43,130 nt of DNA. Source: Eximiradius proteiniborus. GTDB taxonomy: Bacteria > Bacteroidota > Ignavibacteria > Kapaibacteriales > UBA2268. The position numbers and the translations under genes are program-made. The first letter of the stretch is position 1. The number at the start of each line of letters is the position of its first letter. The stretch lies in the NCBI GenBank assembly GCA_026415495.1, contig JAOAGZ010000013.1:1-43130 (forward strand), read 5' to 3'. Below the pieces are notes generated by a model. The model was given only the letters and a program-made list of their open reading frames with translations, was not told the DNA's origin and ran no database searches. Below, piece after piece: positions 26,779 through 34,965 of the stretch.

Positions 26779-27741
26779 ATGAAACAAAAAGATATTTCCC
26801 TTTTGCTCCAAAAAGCTGATGAATTGAGAGCACTTTTCGTATTAGGTCAGAGAGTTATTCCTTTCCTCGAAGAGATTTTTATTTTCGTAAGTGAAATTCA
26901 GCCACTTTTGGACGAGATAAATGCCTCTATTCAAGAGAATTTAAAGAAAATGCCTTCCGCTTCCAAGCAACTCAGCAAAGTTACAGAAGCTACCGAAATG
27001 GCAATTACCGAAGTTATGGATATAGTTGATGGCATCCAGTATAAAGTTGAAATTATCAAAAAGAACTATAATAGAATTATTGAAATTGTCCAAAAGAAAA
27101 GAGAAAATCCTATTGCTTTGCTCGAAGCACTTTATAAAGCAATTGAAAATGGTGAAGACCTTAAACAACATCTTCCCGTACTCGCAACAATTATTACAAC
27201 AATGAAAAAAATCCCTAATGCTGAAATTGACAAGATTTCTTATGAGACCGAAGAATTAATTTCCAGCATTACAAACGATTCAAACTCTATCATGATTTCA
27301 CTTCAAGTGCAGGATATTACTGCTCAGCAAATTGCTGCAGTTAATAACCTACTTGAAACTATCCAGGGCAAATTAACTAAAATTCTCCACCATTTCAATG
27401 AATCCGAAATTAGCGAACTTATGCATAAAGAGCCCTCGCCAGATGACAAAATGCAAGTTACTCAGCTTCACCGCAAAATTGCTTTCGACCCCGAGGCAGT
27501 CGAAGCTATGGCTAATAAAGAATTCCGCCAACAACAAGTCGATGAGGTTATCGAGCAAGTTGAAAGTGGAAATTTGGATGAACCAGTTGATATGGATGAA
27601 ATTGAAAAAATGTTCTCTAACCAAAATCCTTCGACTGAAGCAACCGGTGATACCAAATCCCCAGTTGTCGAAGATAATACCGAAGAAGATTCATTCGAGC
27701 AATTCTCTCAAGACGATATAGATGCTCTTTTTGGTAAATAA
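26779..27741 (+). CDS. cheZ: CheZ family CheY-P phosphatase with extended tail
   Basis: The 320-residue, largely helical protein is longer than E. coli CheZ (about 214). The catalytic segment VQDITAQQIAAVN matches the E. coli QDLTGQVI element, with Asp179 and Gln183 at the two key positions. A long four-helix region precedes it. After residue 230 the protein becomes acidic and probably disordered. It ends in SQDDIDALFGK (310-320), which resembles the C-terminal CheY-binding peptide of CheZ and the N-terminal one of FliM. A second similar peptide, DMDEIEKMF, is at 271-279. It sits between cheY and cheA. Confidence 0.88.
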   Translation: MKQKDISLLLQKADELRALFVLGQRVIPFLEEIFIFVSEIQPLLDEINASIQENLKKMPSASKQLSKVTEATEMAITEVMDIVDGIQYKVEIIKKNYNRIIEIVQKKRENPIALLEALYKAIENGEDLKQHLPVLATIITTMKKIPNAEIDKISYETEELISSITNDSNSIMISLQVQDITAQQIAAVNNLLETIQGKLTKILHHFNESEISELMHKEPSPDDKMQVTQLHRKIAFDPEAVEAMANKEFRQQQVDEVIEQVESGNLDEPVDMDEIEKMFSNQNPSTEATGDTKSPVVEDNTEEDSFEQFSQDDIDALFGK

Positions 27742-27753
27742 TTTGGAGTGATT

Positions 27754-29802
27754 ATGGCTTCGATGAGTTTTAACGACCCTGAAATGCAAGAATTATTCGA
27801 AGGTTATCTGATTGAAACTTCTGAACTTCTCGAAAATTTAAGCCAGGATCTAATTGAAATTGAAACAAGGGCAGACGATTTAGATTTAATAAATAGAATT
27901 TTCCGCAGTTTCCATACCATCAAGGGAACCTCTTCCTTTATGGGTTTCAATGCTATTGCTGATATTACACACCATGCCGAAGATATTCTTAATAAACTTC
28001 GTCGAGGCGAGATTAATGTTAATCAAGAAATCATAGATGTTCTTCTCGAAGTGCAGGATTGGATAACGATGATGGTTGCTCAGATTAAAGAAGGCAACGA
28101 ACCATATGCAGATTACTCTGAAACTATTGTTAAAATCCAGCGTTTGAAAGACACTCAGGCTCAGTCCACCTCATCAGAAGCACAAGAGACTCAAGGAACT
28201 CAGCAAATATTACCGGAGGGAACAAGTTTTGTTGAAGCTGTCCTTTCTAATCCTGAAATTGCTACTAAGCCGGGCGATTTCACTGATGAAGAATTAAAAC
28301 TTATCGATGCCGCTTTCCAGGAAATTAACGTCAAATTCAAAGACGAAATTTCTCAAACAAGTGATGCAGTTGATACCAGTGACGAGCAGGTCGAAGATCA
28401 AACTGTTGCTTTAGAGCCTCCACCTGTTCAAGAACAACAAAAGCCTGTTGAACATATTCACGGAATACCTGTTGTCGAATCTTCTGTTCAACATACAGTT
28501 GATCAGCCAGTAATACAACAAAATATTGCATCATCGCAACAAATCAAACCATCTTCCGGCAAAGAAACTTCAAAAGCTCCCGGTAAAGCCATCTCGTCTG
28601 ATACTATCAGAATTGATGTTAATCGCGTCGAAGCTCTTATGGATTTATCTGGGGAACTTGTGCTTGGTCGCAACCGTTTAGCTCAGATTACCGAATTGGT
28701 AGAGCAGGAATTCGGTAAAAATGAACACGTTCGCGATTTAATTGAAACTACTGCCCAAATTGATTTCGTTACTTCCGAAATTCAGGCTGCCGTTATGCGT
28801 ATGCGTATGGTGCCAATTGGCAAACTCTACCAAAAAGCTCCTCGTATTGTTCGCGATCTTAGCAAAGAATTTGGCAAGAAAATTAATCTAATCGTTAAAG
28901 GTGAAGAAACTGAAATAGACCGTGGTATTATTGAAGAATTAAATGATCCTCTTGTACATATGATTCGCAATTCTTGCGATCACGGTATAGAACCTCCAGA
29001 AGATAGAATTCGCCTTGGCAAACCTGAATATGGAACAATTACCTTAGACGCAGACCAGGAAGGCAATAACATTGTTCTGCGTATTTCCGACGACGGACGC
29101 GGAATGGATCCGGAAAAACTTAAAGCAAAAGCTATCGAAAAAGGAATCCTCACTCCCGAACAAGCATCACAAATGTCACCACGTGAAGCATTCCAACTTA
29201 TTTTTGCTCCCGGATTTAGCACTGCTGCCAAAGTTACTGCTGTGTCCGGTCGTGGGGTGGGTATGGACGTCGTCCGTTCCAATATCCAGAACCTAAAAGG
29301 AATGATTGATATTGAATCCGAAATTGGCAAAGGAACTACTTTTATAATTAAACTTCCTCTTACCCTTGCTATTATTCAAGGCTTGCTTGTTAAAGTGCAA
29401 GACGAAACTTATGCTCTTCCGCTTAGCTCCGTTGTTGAGGTTGTTGCAATAAATACTGATAGCGTCTATACCGTTAGCCATCAGGAAGTAATCCGTATTC
29501 GTCAGGAAGTAATTCCAATTCTTAGATTGGATAAAGTTTTAGGCGTTACTAATCCACGCGAAGAATTAGATAATCGCTATGTCGTCAATGTTGGCTTGGG
29601 TATGCAACGCATCGGACTTGTTGTTGATGAACTTCTCGGACAACAAGAAATTGTTATCAAGTCGCTCGGTGAATATTTAGGAAGTATAACAGGTGTAGCT
29701 GGTTCGACTATTTTAGGAGATGGGCGAGTAATTATGATTATTGACGTTGCCGACCTGATTCAGTCAATCTACAAAAATCAGTTTATGCAATTTGGTAAAT
29801 AG
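27754..29802 (+). CDS. cheA: Chemotaxis histidine kinase CheA
   Basis: The 682-residue protein starts at ATG 27754, 6 bp after TTGGAG; a GTG two codons earlier is rejected. The Hpt domain has phosphoacceptor His54 in IFRSFHTIKGTSSF. A Gln/Pro-rich linker (about 130-280) shows no recognisable P2 response-regulator-binding domain. P3 dimerisation (RVEALMDLSGELVLGRNRL) is followed by the P4 kinase (MIRNSCDHGIEPPEDR, RISDDGRGMD, FSTAAKVTAVSGRGVGMDVV, GKGTTFIIKLPLTLAI). The C-terminal P5 CheW-like domain contains ALPLSSVVEVV and LLGQQEIVIKSLG. It would phosphorylate the upstream CheY proteins. cheW is not in the window. Confidence 0.96.
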   Translation: MASMSFNDPEMQELFEGYLIETSELLENLSQDLIEIETRADDLDLINRIFRSFHTIKGTSSFMGFNAIADITHHAEDILNKLRRGEINVNQEIIDVLLEVQDWITMMVAQIKEGNEPYADYSETIVKIQRLKDTQAQSTSSEAQETQGTQQILPEGTSFVEAVLSNPEIATKPGDFTDEELKLIDAAFQEINVKFKDEISQTSDAVDTSDEQVEDQTVALEPPPVQEQQKPVEHIHGIPVVESSVQHTVDQPVIQQNIASSQQIKPSSGKETSKAPGKAISSDTIRIDVNRVEALMDLSGELVLGRNRLAQITELVEQEFGKNEHVRDLIETTAQIDFVTSEIQAAVMRMRMVPIGKLYQKAPRIVRDLSKEFGKKINLIVKGEETEIDRGIIEELNDPLVHMIRNSCDHGIEPPEDRIRLGKPEYGTITLDADQEGNNIVLRISDDGRGMDPEKLKAKAIEKGILTPEQASQMSPREAFQLIFAPGFSTAAKVTAVSGRGVGMDVVRSNIQNLKGMIDIESEIGKGTTFIIKLPLTLAIIQGLLVKVQDETYALPLSSVVEVVAINTDSVYTVSHQEVIRIRQEVIPILRLDKVLGVTNPREELDNRYVVNVGLGMQRIGLVVDELLGQQEIVIKSLGEYLGSITGVAGSTILGDGRVIMIIDVADLIQSIYKNQFMQFGK

Positions 29803-29807
29803 CCGAA

Positions 29808-30467
29808 TTATTTCTTTATTCCCATTATCAAACCATCGCCGATGGGAACAAGAGTTACAAAATAGTTTTCATTGTAAAGAAATTTTTCGTTAAAATTCTT
29901 TATCGATTTTACTTCATTTAGGTCGCGCTCGGGTGCACTATCAAGCACATATCCAAAAGCAAATGCATTGTCTGCTGCAAATATCCCACCTTTTCTGATA
30001 AACGGTGTGAGCTTATTTAAATAAATGTAATAGCCAGGTTTATCCGCATCCACAAATACAAAATCCAACTCATAATCAAATATACAATTTTCAACAAAAT
30101 TTCGTCCATCATCGCAAATTACTTCAATCTTATTCGCGACGCCTGCTATCTCAGCATTTTCCTTGATGATTTTCGCATATTCCGGATTTAGTTCAACTGC
30201 TACAAGTTTCCCGTCATCTGGTAATGCCCTTGCCATAGAAATTGCACTATATCCGGCAAGACTGCCAATTTCAAGCACATATTTTGCCTGCATTGCTTTT
30301 AGCAAAAATTGCATAAATCTTGCTTGATTCCCACTTATGTGGATTTTCGGAAGTCCCTTGCGCTCAGCATTCTCCAATACTTTTTGCATAATTTCATCCT
30401 CAGCTGTAAACTGAGTATGCAAATATCTATCGAGTTCCTCTGTAACAACCGTTGTTTTTGCAGACAT
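29808..30467 (-). CDS. Class I SAM-dependent O-methyltransferase (CCoAOMT/COMT-like)
   Basis: The 219-residue protein starts at ATG 30467 behind AAAGGAA; a TTG five codons earlier is rejected. SAM-binding motif I is YVLEIGSLAGYSAISMA, the acidic loop is LVAVELNPEYAKI, and the metal/substrate region is FDYELDFVFVDADKPGYYIYL. A final LVPIGDGLIMGIKK is typical of this O-methyltransferase family. The substrate is not predictable. It lies 16 bp after mlaD and converges on cheA with 5 bp between stops. Confidence 0.9.
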   Translation of the reverse strand: MSAKTTVVTEELDRYLHTQFTAEDEIMQKVLENAERKGLPKIHISGNQARFMQFLLKAMQAKYVLEIGSLAGYSAISMARALPDDGKLVAVELNPEYAKIIKENAEIAGVANKIEVICDDGRNFVENCIFDYELDFVFVDADKPGYYIYLNKLTPFIRKGGIFAADNAFAFGYVLDSAPERDLNEVKSIKNFNEKFLYNENYFVTLVPIGDGLIMGIKK

Positions 30468-30483
30468 TGCTATTCCTTTCAAA

Positions 30484-31431
30484 TTATGGTCGGGTTCCTA
30501 ACCTGACGTTTACATTTACTCCGTGCTTCTCAATTTGGTTAAGCAGAGTATTGATTGATTTCAATGTTGAATCAAGTTCACTCGCGAGTTTCTTGTCGTA
30601 AATTAATCGGTTCGCAAGACCACTCCCCGAACGAACCTCTTCGGTAATACTATTAATATTTACAAGTGTTTTATCAGCCTCGCCGATAGTATTTTGCATC
30701 TTCGAAAGCAAATCATTTGCGTTCGTTAATGCACTCTCTATTTGACCTATGATTTTATTTAGTTTCGGTTCATTTTGAGAATAAGTTTTCTTCAAATCAG
30801 ATACAAGCATATTTAAATTGCTAACTGTAGTTTGCAGAACAGTGTAATTTTCTTTAATGAAGGTATTCAGATTTTGAGTTATTTCGCTTGTATTATGTGC
30901 AATTGTTTCAAGATTTTCAAGCAATTGCTTGTTGTTCATTACATAATTGAGATTTTGAGTGAGAGTATCAAGATTCTTCACAAGCGAAGCAGCATCATTA
31001 CTCACTTCGCCCAAAGTTGCAACCAAATCGGACAAATCCGCAGTCGCTCTTCCCGGTATCTCCTTGCTTATATCAAAAGGTTTGTTCGATTTCCCAGGAA
31101 TAATTTCTATTTTCTTTCCACCAGTAATTTCTAATATTGTTATTCTTGCATAACAATCAGCCCTCAAATTTTCAATGGTCTCCATATCTGCTGTTATCAG
31201 AACAGAGCCATTGTCGTTTGCGATAGACTTAACTATACCACATCGCACACCATTAACAACTACCGGCGAGCCTTCTGTTATCCCGCCGGAGTTGTCAAAT
31301 CTAAATTTCACTAAATTTTTCGCTGGTGAAATGCTTACTCCTTTCGCAAGCGAAAGTCCAATTATTAAGATAATTATTGCGAGTACTGATACTATGCCAA
31401 CTTTTATCTCGATTTTCTTTTGTTTATTCAT
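30484..31431 (-). CDS. mlaD: MlaD/MCE-domain lipid-transport protein
   Basis: The 315-residue protein has a short cytoplasmic basic start (MNKQKKIEIKVG), one transmembrane helix (IVSVLAIIILIIGLSLA) and the MCE domain at about 38-120 (VKFRFDNSGGITEGSPVVVNGVRCGIV, ITILEITGGKKIEIIPG). A long helical, coiled-coil-like tail full of Asn/Thr/Leu follows (SDLVATLGEVSNDAASLV). It should form a periplasm-spanning substrate-binding ring of a phospholipid transporter. The expected permease and ATPase genes (mlaE, mlaF) are not adjacent; instead ssb is upstream and an O-methyltransferase downstream. Confidence 0.88.
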   Translation of the reverse strand: MNKQKKIEIKVGIVSVLAIIILIIGLSLAKGVSISPAKNLVKFRFDNSGGITEGSPVVVNGVRCGIVKSIANDNGSVLITADMETIENLRADCYARITILEITGGKKIEIIPGKSNKPFDISKEIPGRATADLSDLVATLGEVSNDAASLVKNLDTLTQNLNYVMNNKQLLENLETIAHNTSEITQNLNTFIKENYTVLQTTVSNLNMLVSDLKKTYSQNEPKLNKIIGQIESALTNANDLLSKMQNTIGEADKTLVNINSITEEVRSGSGLANRLIYDKKLASELDSTLKSINTLLNQIEKHGVNVNVRLGTRP

Positions 31432-31447
31432 CTCTTCTCGTCAATTA

Positions 31448-31960
31448 TCAGAAAGGACTATCATCGTTTTTCTTATCCGATTCGTCGAAATCGAAAGATT
31501 CGTCGAAGGTATCAGTTAGCTCGGTATCAAAATCTGAAAAATCATTTGCATCAAAACTTGTATCAGGATATAGTGAATCAGAAATAATTCTTTCCTCTGC
31601 ACTGTCAGCACTTTCCTTTTGCTTACGTGCATCAAGAACAATCATATTTTCAGCAATTACCTCAACAATATTGCGGCGTGTGTTGCTGTTTTTGTCCTCA
31701 ATTGTTCTTGTCTGCAATTTACCTTCAAGATAAATTCGCGTCCCTTTGCGAAGCAACTTCTGACATACTTCTGCAAGCCCGCGCCACGCAACAATGGTAT
31801 GCCAATCTGTGTGCTCCTGTAAATTCCCGTTGCGGTCCTTCCAGGTTTCCGATGTTGCTAATCTAAATGTTGCAACAGGTATGCCACTCGGTGTGAATTT
31901 TAATTCGGGATCTCTTCCCACGTTTCCAATTAACATTACTTTGTTTAATGTTCTCGACAT
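31448..31960 (-). CDS. ssb: Single-stranded DNA-binding protein
   Basis: The 170-residue protein starts at ATG 31960 (MSRTLNKVMLIGNVGRDPE), eight bases after GGAG; a TTG four codons earlier is rejected. The OB-fold shows PVATFRLATSE, WHTIVAWRGLAEVCQKLLRKG and IYLEGKLQTR. An acidic Asp/Ser-rich linker leads to the tip DDSPF, the conserved protein-interaction tail. It coats ssDNA in replication and repair. It is first in an operon with mlaD and the O-methyltransferase. Confidence 0.96.
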   Translation of the reverse strand: MSRTLNKVMLIGNVGRDPELKFTPSGIPVATFRLATSETWKDRNGNLQEHTDWHTIVAWRGLAEVCQKLLRKGTRIYLEGKLQTRTIEDKNSNTRRNIVEVIAENMIVLDARKQKESADSAEERIISDSLYPDTSFDANDFSDFDTELTDTFDESFDFDESDKKNDDSPF

Positions 31961-32186
31961 ACTTTTCTCCAAACGTTATAATTAATCACCCTTTCACATT
32001 ACTTTTATTGAAAAAATAATATTATTATTAACGATTATGTTAAAAAAAAATTTATATTTTCTCCTCCAATGATAATATTTTTTCTAAAAATCCTTTTATA
32101 ACTTATTTGAATTATTATCAAATCTCATCTTTGTGATATTTATCTCTAAATTTTCCATAAAAAATGCGATTTTTTAAAAAAATATT

Positions 32187-32217
32187 TTGGTTGTTATCTG
32201 AAAAGTCCTTATTTTTG
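32187..32217 (+). promoter_or_regulatory. Bacteroidota-type promoter of tRNA-Thr
   Basis: TTG at 32187-32189 is followed after 20 bases by TATTTTTG at 32210-32217, 34 bp before the tRNA 5' end. The perfect 12-bp palindrome CGTCAATTGACG at 32222-32233 falls at the expected transcription start. Confidence 0.55.
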
Positions 32218-32251
32218 TATTCGTCAATTGACGCTGTTCTTTCTAAATAAA

Positions 32252-32324
32252 GCCACTTTAGCTCAGCTGGTAGAGCAGCTGATTTGTAATCAGCCGGTCG
32301 GCGGTTCGAGTCCGTCAAGTGGCT
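32252..32324 (+). tRNA. tRNA-Thr (anticodon TGT)
   Basis: The cloverleaf is complete. The acceptor is GCCACTT/AAGTGGC with discriminator T. The D arm is GCTC-AGCTGGTA-GAGC. The anticodon stem GCTGA/TCAGC encloses the loop TTTGTAA, giving anticodon TGT for ACA-type threonine codons. The variable loop is CGGTC and the T arm is GGCGG-TTCGAGT-CCGTC. CCA is not encoded. Confidence 0.97.
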
Positions 32325-32327
32325 CTC

Positions 32328-32356
32328 AAAAGCAGGCAATTAAAGCCTGCTTTTTT
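32328..32356 (+). terminator. Intrinsic terminator after tRNA-Thr
   Basis: AAAAGCAGGC pairs with GCCTGCTTTT around a 7-base loop and runs into a T6 tract. It starts 4 bp after the tRNA 3' end. Confidence 0.9.
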
Positions 32357-32392
32357 GTTTTATGCTTTTGGGCTATTCTTTGCTACAATAAA

Positions 32393-32427
32393 AATAAGGC
32401 AAATCGAAAGATTTGCCTTATTTTTTT
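32393..32427. terminator. Bidirectional intrinsic terminator
   Basis: AATAAGGCAAATC and GATTTGCCTTATT form a perfect 13-bp stem with a GAAA loop, with an A run on the left and a T run on the right. It serves the minus-strand barrel gene that ends at 32445 and backs up the tRNA terminator on the plus strand. Confidence 0.88.
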
Positions 32428-32444
32428 GTTAAACTAATAACGGA

Positions 32445-34856
32445 CTAAAACTCATCGAAATCCATTCCGCCACCGGAATTGTCTGTTTGACGTCGGCGTT
32501 CACGTTGTTTAGGTCCTTCATTTATTTTATACTGGAATCCAAGATAAGCTACTCTGGTTTCACGTTTCATTGTATAGCGATTATAAAAACTTGAATTTTC
32601 TGCATATCCACCGAATTTCATCTCATTAAATATATCTGAAATACGGAATGTAAGTGCAAGTTTCCTATCAAACATTTCATAACGCGCTCCAAAATCAAAT
32701 GAACTAAACGAATATCTCTGTCCTTGTGCTGTTATTGTTGGTCCGGTGTAAAAGCCTGTTATTTGCATCGATAGTTCACGCGATAAAAATATACTTGCAT
32801 TGCTTCTAATTGACCAACTGTAATCATTATTGTCCATTTCAAGAGATTTATCCTTTCCCTTTATTTCCGAACGATAATACGAAAAATCACTCGATAGCCT
32901 CATAAATTTGAAATAATCGAATGTTACATTTAGTTCCAAACCATAATTAGTTCCCTTTGCCACATTTTCGAAAGTTGTTTTGATAATACCGTCTGAAACA
33001 ATATTGGCGACGAAAGATATGTTATCATCTGTCTGGCGATAAAATAGAGTTGGAGTAACCGACAAAATTTCGAAATTCTTTACATAAGCAATCTCGTATG
33101 CATTTATAAATTCCGGCTTTAATTTCGGATTTCCTCCACGTAAGTTATATGGGTCAGAATAATCTACAAATGGGTTCAGAAAATGTGAACGTGGACGATT
33201 TATCCGACGCGAATAATTTATCTGAAATTCATCAGTTTTTGATAGTTTGTAGCTGAAATTTGCTGAAGGGAATAAATTTGCATAATCTTGTTCATTTTTC
33301 TCTCCGGTTGTTTTGAGCTCAGTTTCTATTTTGCTATGTTCAAATCGTAACCCAAATTGAACCGAAAAATCATCGAATTTCCCGCTAAGTATTGCATATG
33401 CCGCAGAAATACGTTCATTATATAAAAAGTGATTTGATTTGTTTGTGTCTAAAACTGAATATTGGAAAAACTTATAATCGTCATCAAGCTTCTGGAAAGA
33501 GACTTTTGCACCTGTTTCAAGTTTATAATTCCCAAATGGATATGAATAATCAGATTGTATGTTTATATTCCGATTAATATTATTTGATTTTGTTGCCTCT
33601 TCTAAAACTGTTCCGACTGGTACTTGCCACGTTTGAATGTAATTCCCGTCATCATTGCCATCAAATTCCGAAAAATATACATCAAATGTTAAATCGTGTC
33701 CTCGCTCACCGAAATTATGTTTATAATTCAGAGAGTAATCCCAGTATGGATTATCGTCTTCGTCTTTTGATATTCTGTAATATAAACTATTCGGATTAGT
33801 TGCAAAATTCAGGTAATTCTCATACTCAATATTTCTTTTTCTAGTTCCCTCCGATGCCCTATATGAAGCAGACATCGAAAGTTGATCGAATTTTGTAAAG
33901 TTATATTCAAAACCTGTTCTAATACCTTGATTTAAAAAACTTCTGCGATTTTGGAAATCTTGTAATAATTCTGTTGTGTCTTTTAGTCGGGTTATTCTAT
34001 ATGAATTGCCGCTTCCTTGCATACGCCGGGAACCATAATCATAATTCAAAAAAAAGTTCCAGTCTCCATACTGATATGTTGAATTCACAGAAAATGAATA
34101 TTTATCCTTAGTTCCCAAATTTACACTGAACAAACCATTCAGCCCTTCATCTCTCTTTTGATTTAGAATAACGTTGATTATCCCTGTCATTCCTTCTGCA
34201 TCGTATCGGGCTGATGGATTAGTTATGATCTCTATACTTTCAATTGAAGAGGCAGGTGTCTGCTCGAAAAAAATTGTTGGACTTATACTTGTAGGCTTAC
34301 CATTAATTTGAAGGCGGAAATTTGAACTGCCACGAAGGCTCACATTACCATCAATATCTACGCTCACAGATGGGATGTTCTTAATGATGTCAAGAGCGGT
34401 TCCACCAGTTGCAGCAATATTTTTATCAACATTAAATATCCTTTTGCCTTGCGAGTATTCCACCATCTGTCTTTCAGCAGTAACTTCAACTGCATTTGTG
34501 CGAGTCGCGCTCTGTATTAACCCAATTGTGTTTAAATCAACAGTTCTTATCTCTCGTGTAATTGCTATCGGTTCTGAATTAAAAGTCTCGTATCCTACAT
34601 AATTTATGCGAACGATGTATGTCCCCAATCGAATGTTGCTGATTTCAAATTTTCCTGAAGCATCTGCTACCGCTCCTGTTGCTACCGATGAATCAGGTAA
34701 TGCGATTACCGATACATTTGCGCGTGAAAGTGGTGCACTTGTAGCAGCATCAACTATTTTTCCCTTAATAGTTCCTCCCCGCTGGGGTTGCTGCCCAAAT
34801 ATATCTAATCCGGTTATTGTTATTAATAATAAAGCAAAATAAAACACTTTTTTCAT
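32445..34856 (-). CDS. TonB-dependent-receptor-like outer-membrane beta-barrel protein
   Basis: The 803-residue protein has a signal peptide (MKKVFYFALLLITITGLDIFG). A carboxypeptidase-like domain follows at about 27-110 (GTIKGKIVDAATSAPLSRANVSV, RINYVGYETF). The plug domain is at about 115-240 (GTALDIIKNIPSVSVDIDGNVSLRG, IEIITNPSARYDAEGMTGIINVIL). A large barrel rich in alternating aromatic residues fills the rest (FQINYSRRINRPRSHFLNPFVDYSDP, LRGGNPKLKPEF). This is the outer-membrane beta-barrel family related to TonB receptors. No SusD-like partner or TonB system is adjacent, so no substrate is assigned. Confidence 0.92.
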   Translation of the reverse strand: MKKVFYFALLLITITGLDIFGQQPQRGGTIKGKIVDAATSAPLSRANVSVIALPDSSVATGAVADASGKFEISNIRLGTYIVRINYVGYETFNSEPIAITREIRTVDLNTIGLIQSATRTNAVEVTAERQMVEYSQGKRIFNVDKNIAATGGTALDIIKNIPSVSVDIDGNVSLRGSSNFRLQINGKPTSISPTIFFEQTPASSIESIEIITNPSARYDAEGMTGIINVILNQKRDEGLNGLFSVNLGTKDKYSFSVNSTYQYGDWNFFLNYDYGSRRMQGSGNSYRITRLKDTTELLQDFQNRRSFLNQGIRTGFEYNFTKFDQLSMSASYRASEGTRKRNIEYENYLNFATNPNSLYYRISKDEDDNPYWDYSLNYKHNFGERGHDLTFDVYFSEFDGNDDGNYIQTWQVPVGTVLEEATKSNNINRNINIQSDYSYPFGNYKLETGAKVSFQKLDDDYKFFQYSVLDTNKSNHFLYNERISAAYAILSGKFDDFSVQFGLRFEHSKIETELKTTGEKNEQDYANLFPSANFSYKLSKTDEFQINYSRRINRPRSHFLNPFVDYSDPYNLRGGNPKLKPEFINAYEIAYVKNFEILSVTPTLFYRQTDDNISFVANIVSDGIIKTTFENVAKGTNYGLELNVTFDYFKFMRLSSDFSYYRSEIKGKDKSLEMDNNDYSWSIRSNASIFLSRELSMQITGFYTGPTITAQGQRYSFSSFDFGARYEMFDRKLALTFRISDIFNEMKFGGYAENSSFYNRYTMKRETRVAYLGFQYKINEGPKQRERRRQTDNSGGGMDFDEF

Positions 34857-34965
34857 AAGAAAAACCTACTGAATTAATTACTAAAAACAATACTAAGACG
34901 TTTGAAAATGAAAAAGGTTTAAAAATTTTTTAAGAAGAAATTCATTTTTTAGGTTTTCTTGCTCT

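Noticed and set aside
32118-32339. A minus-strand frame with a DSNRRPADYKSAAL-type peptide across the tRNA
   Set aside because: It is the antisense translation of the tRNA-Thr gene, a well-known spurious protein pattern.
32228-32437. A plus-strand frame with an ATLAQLVEQL-type peptide across the tRNA and terminator
   Set aside because: It is the sense translation of tRNA-Thr and the following hairpin, not a protein gene.
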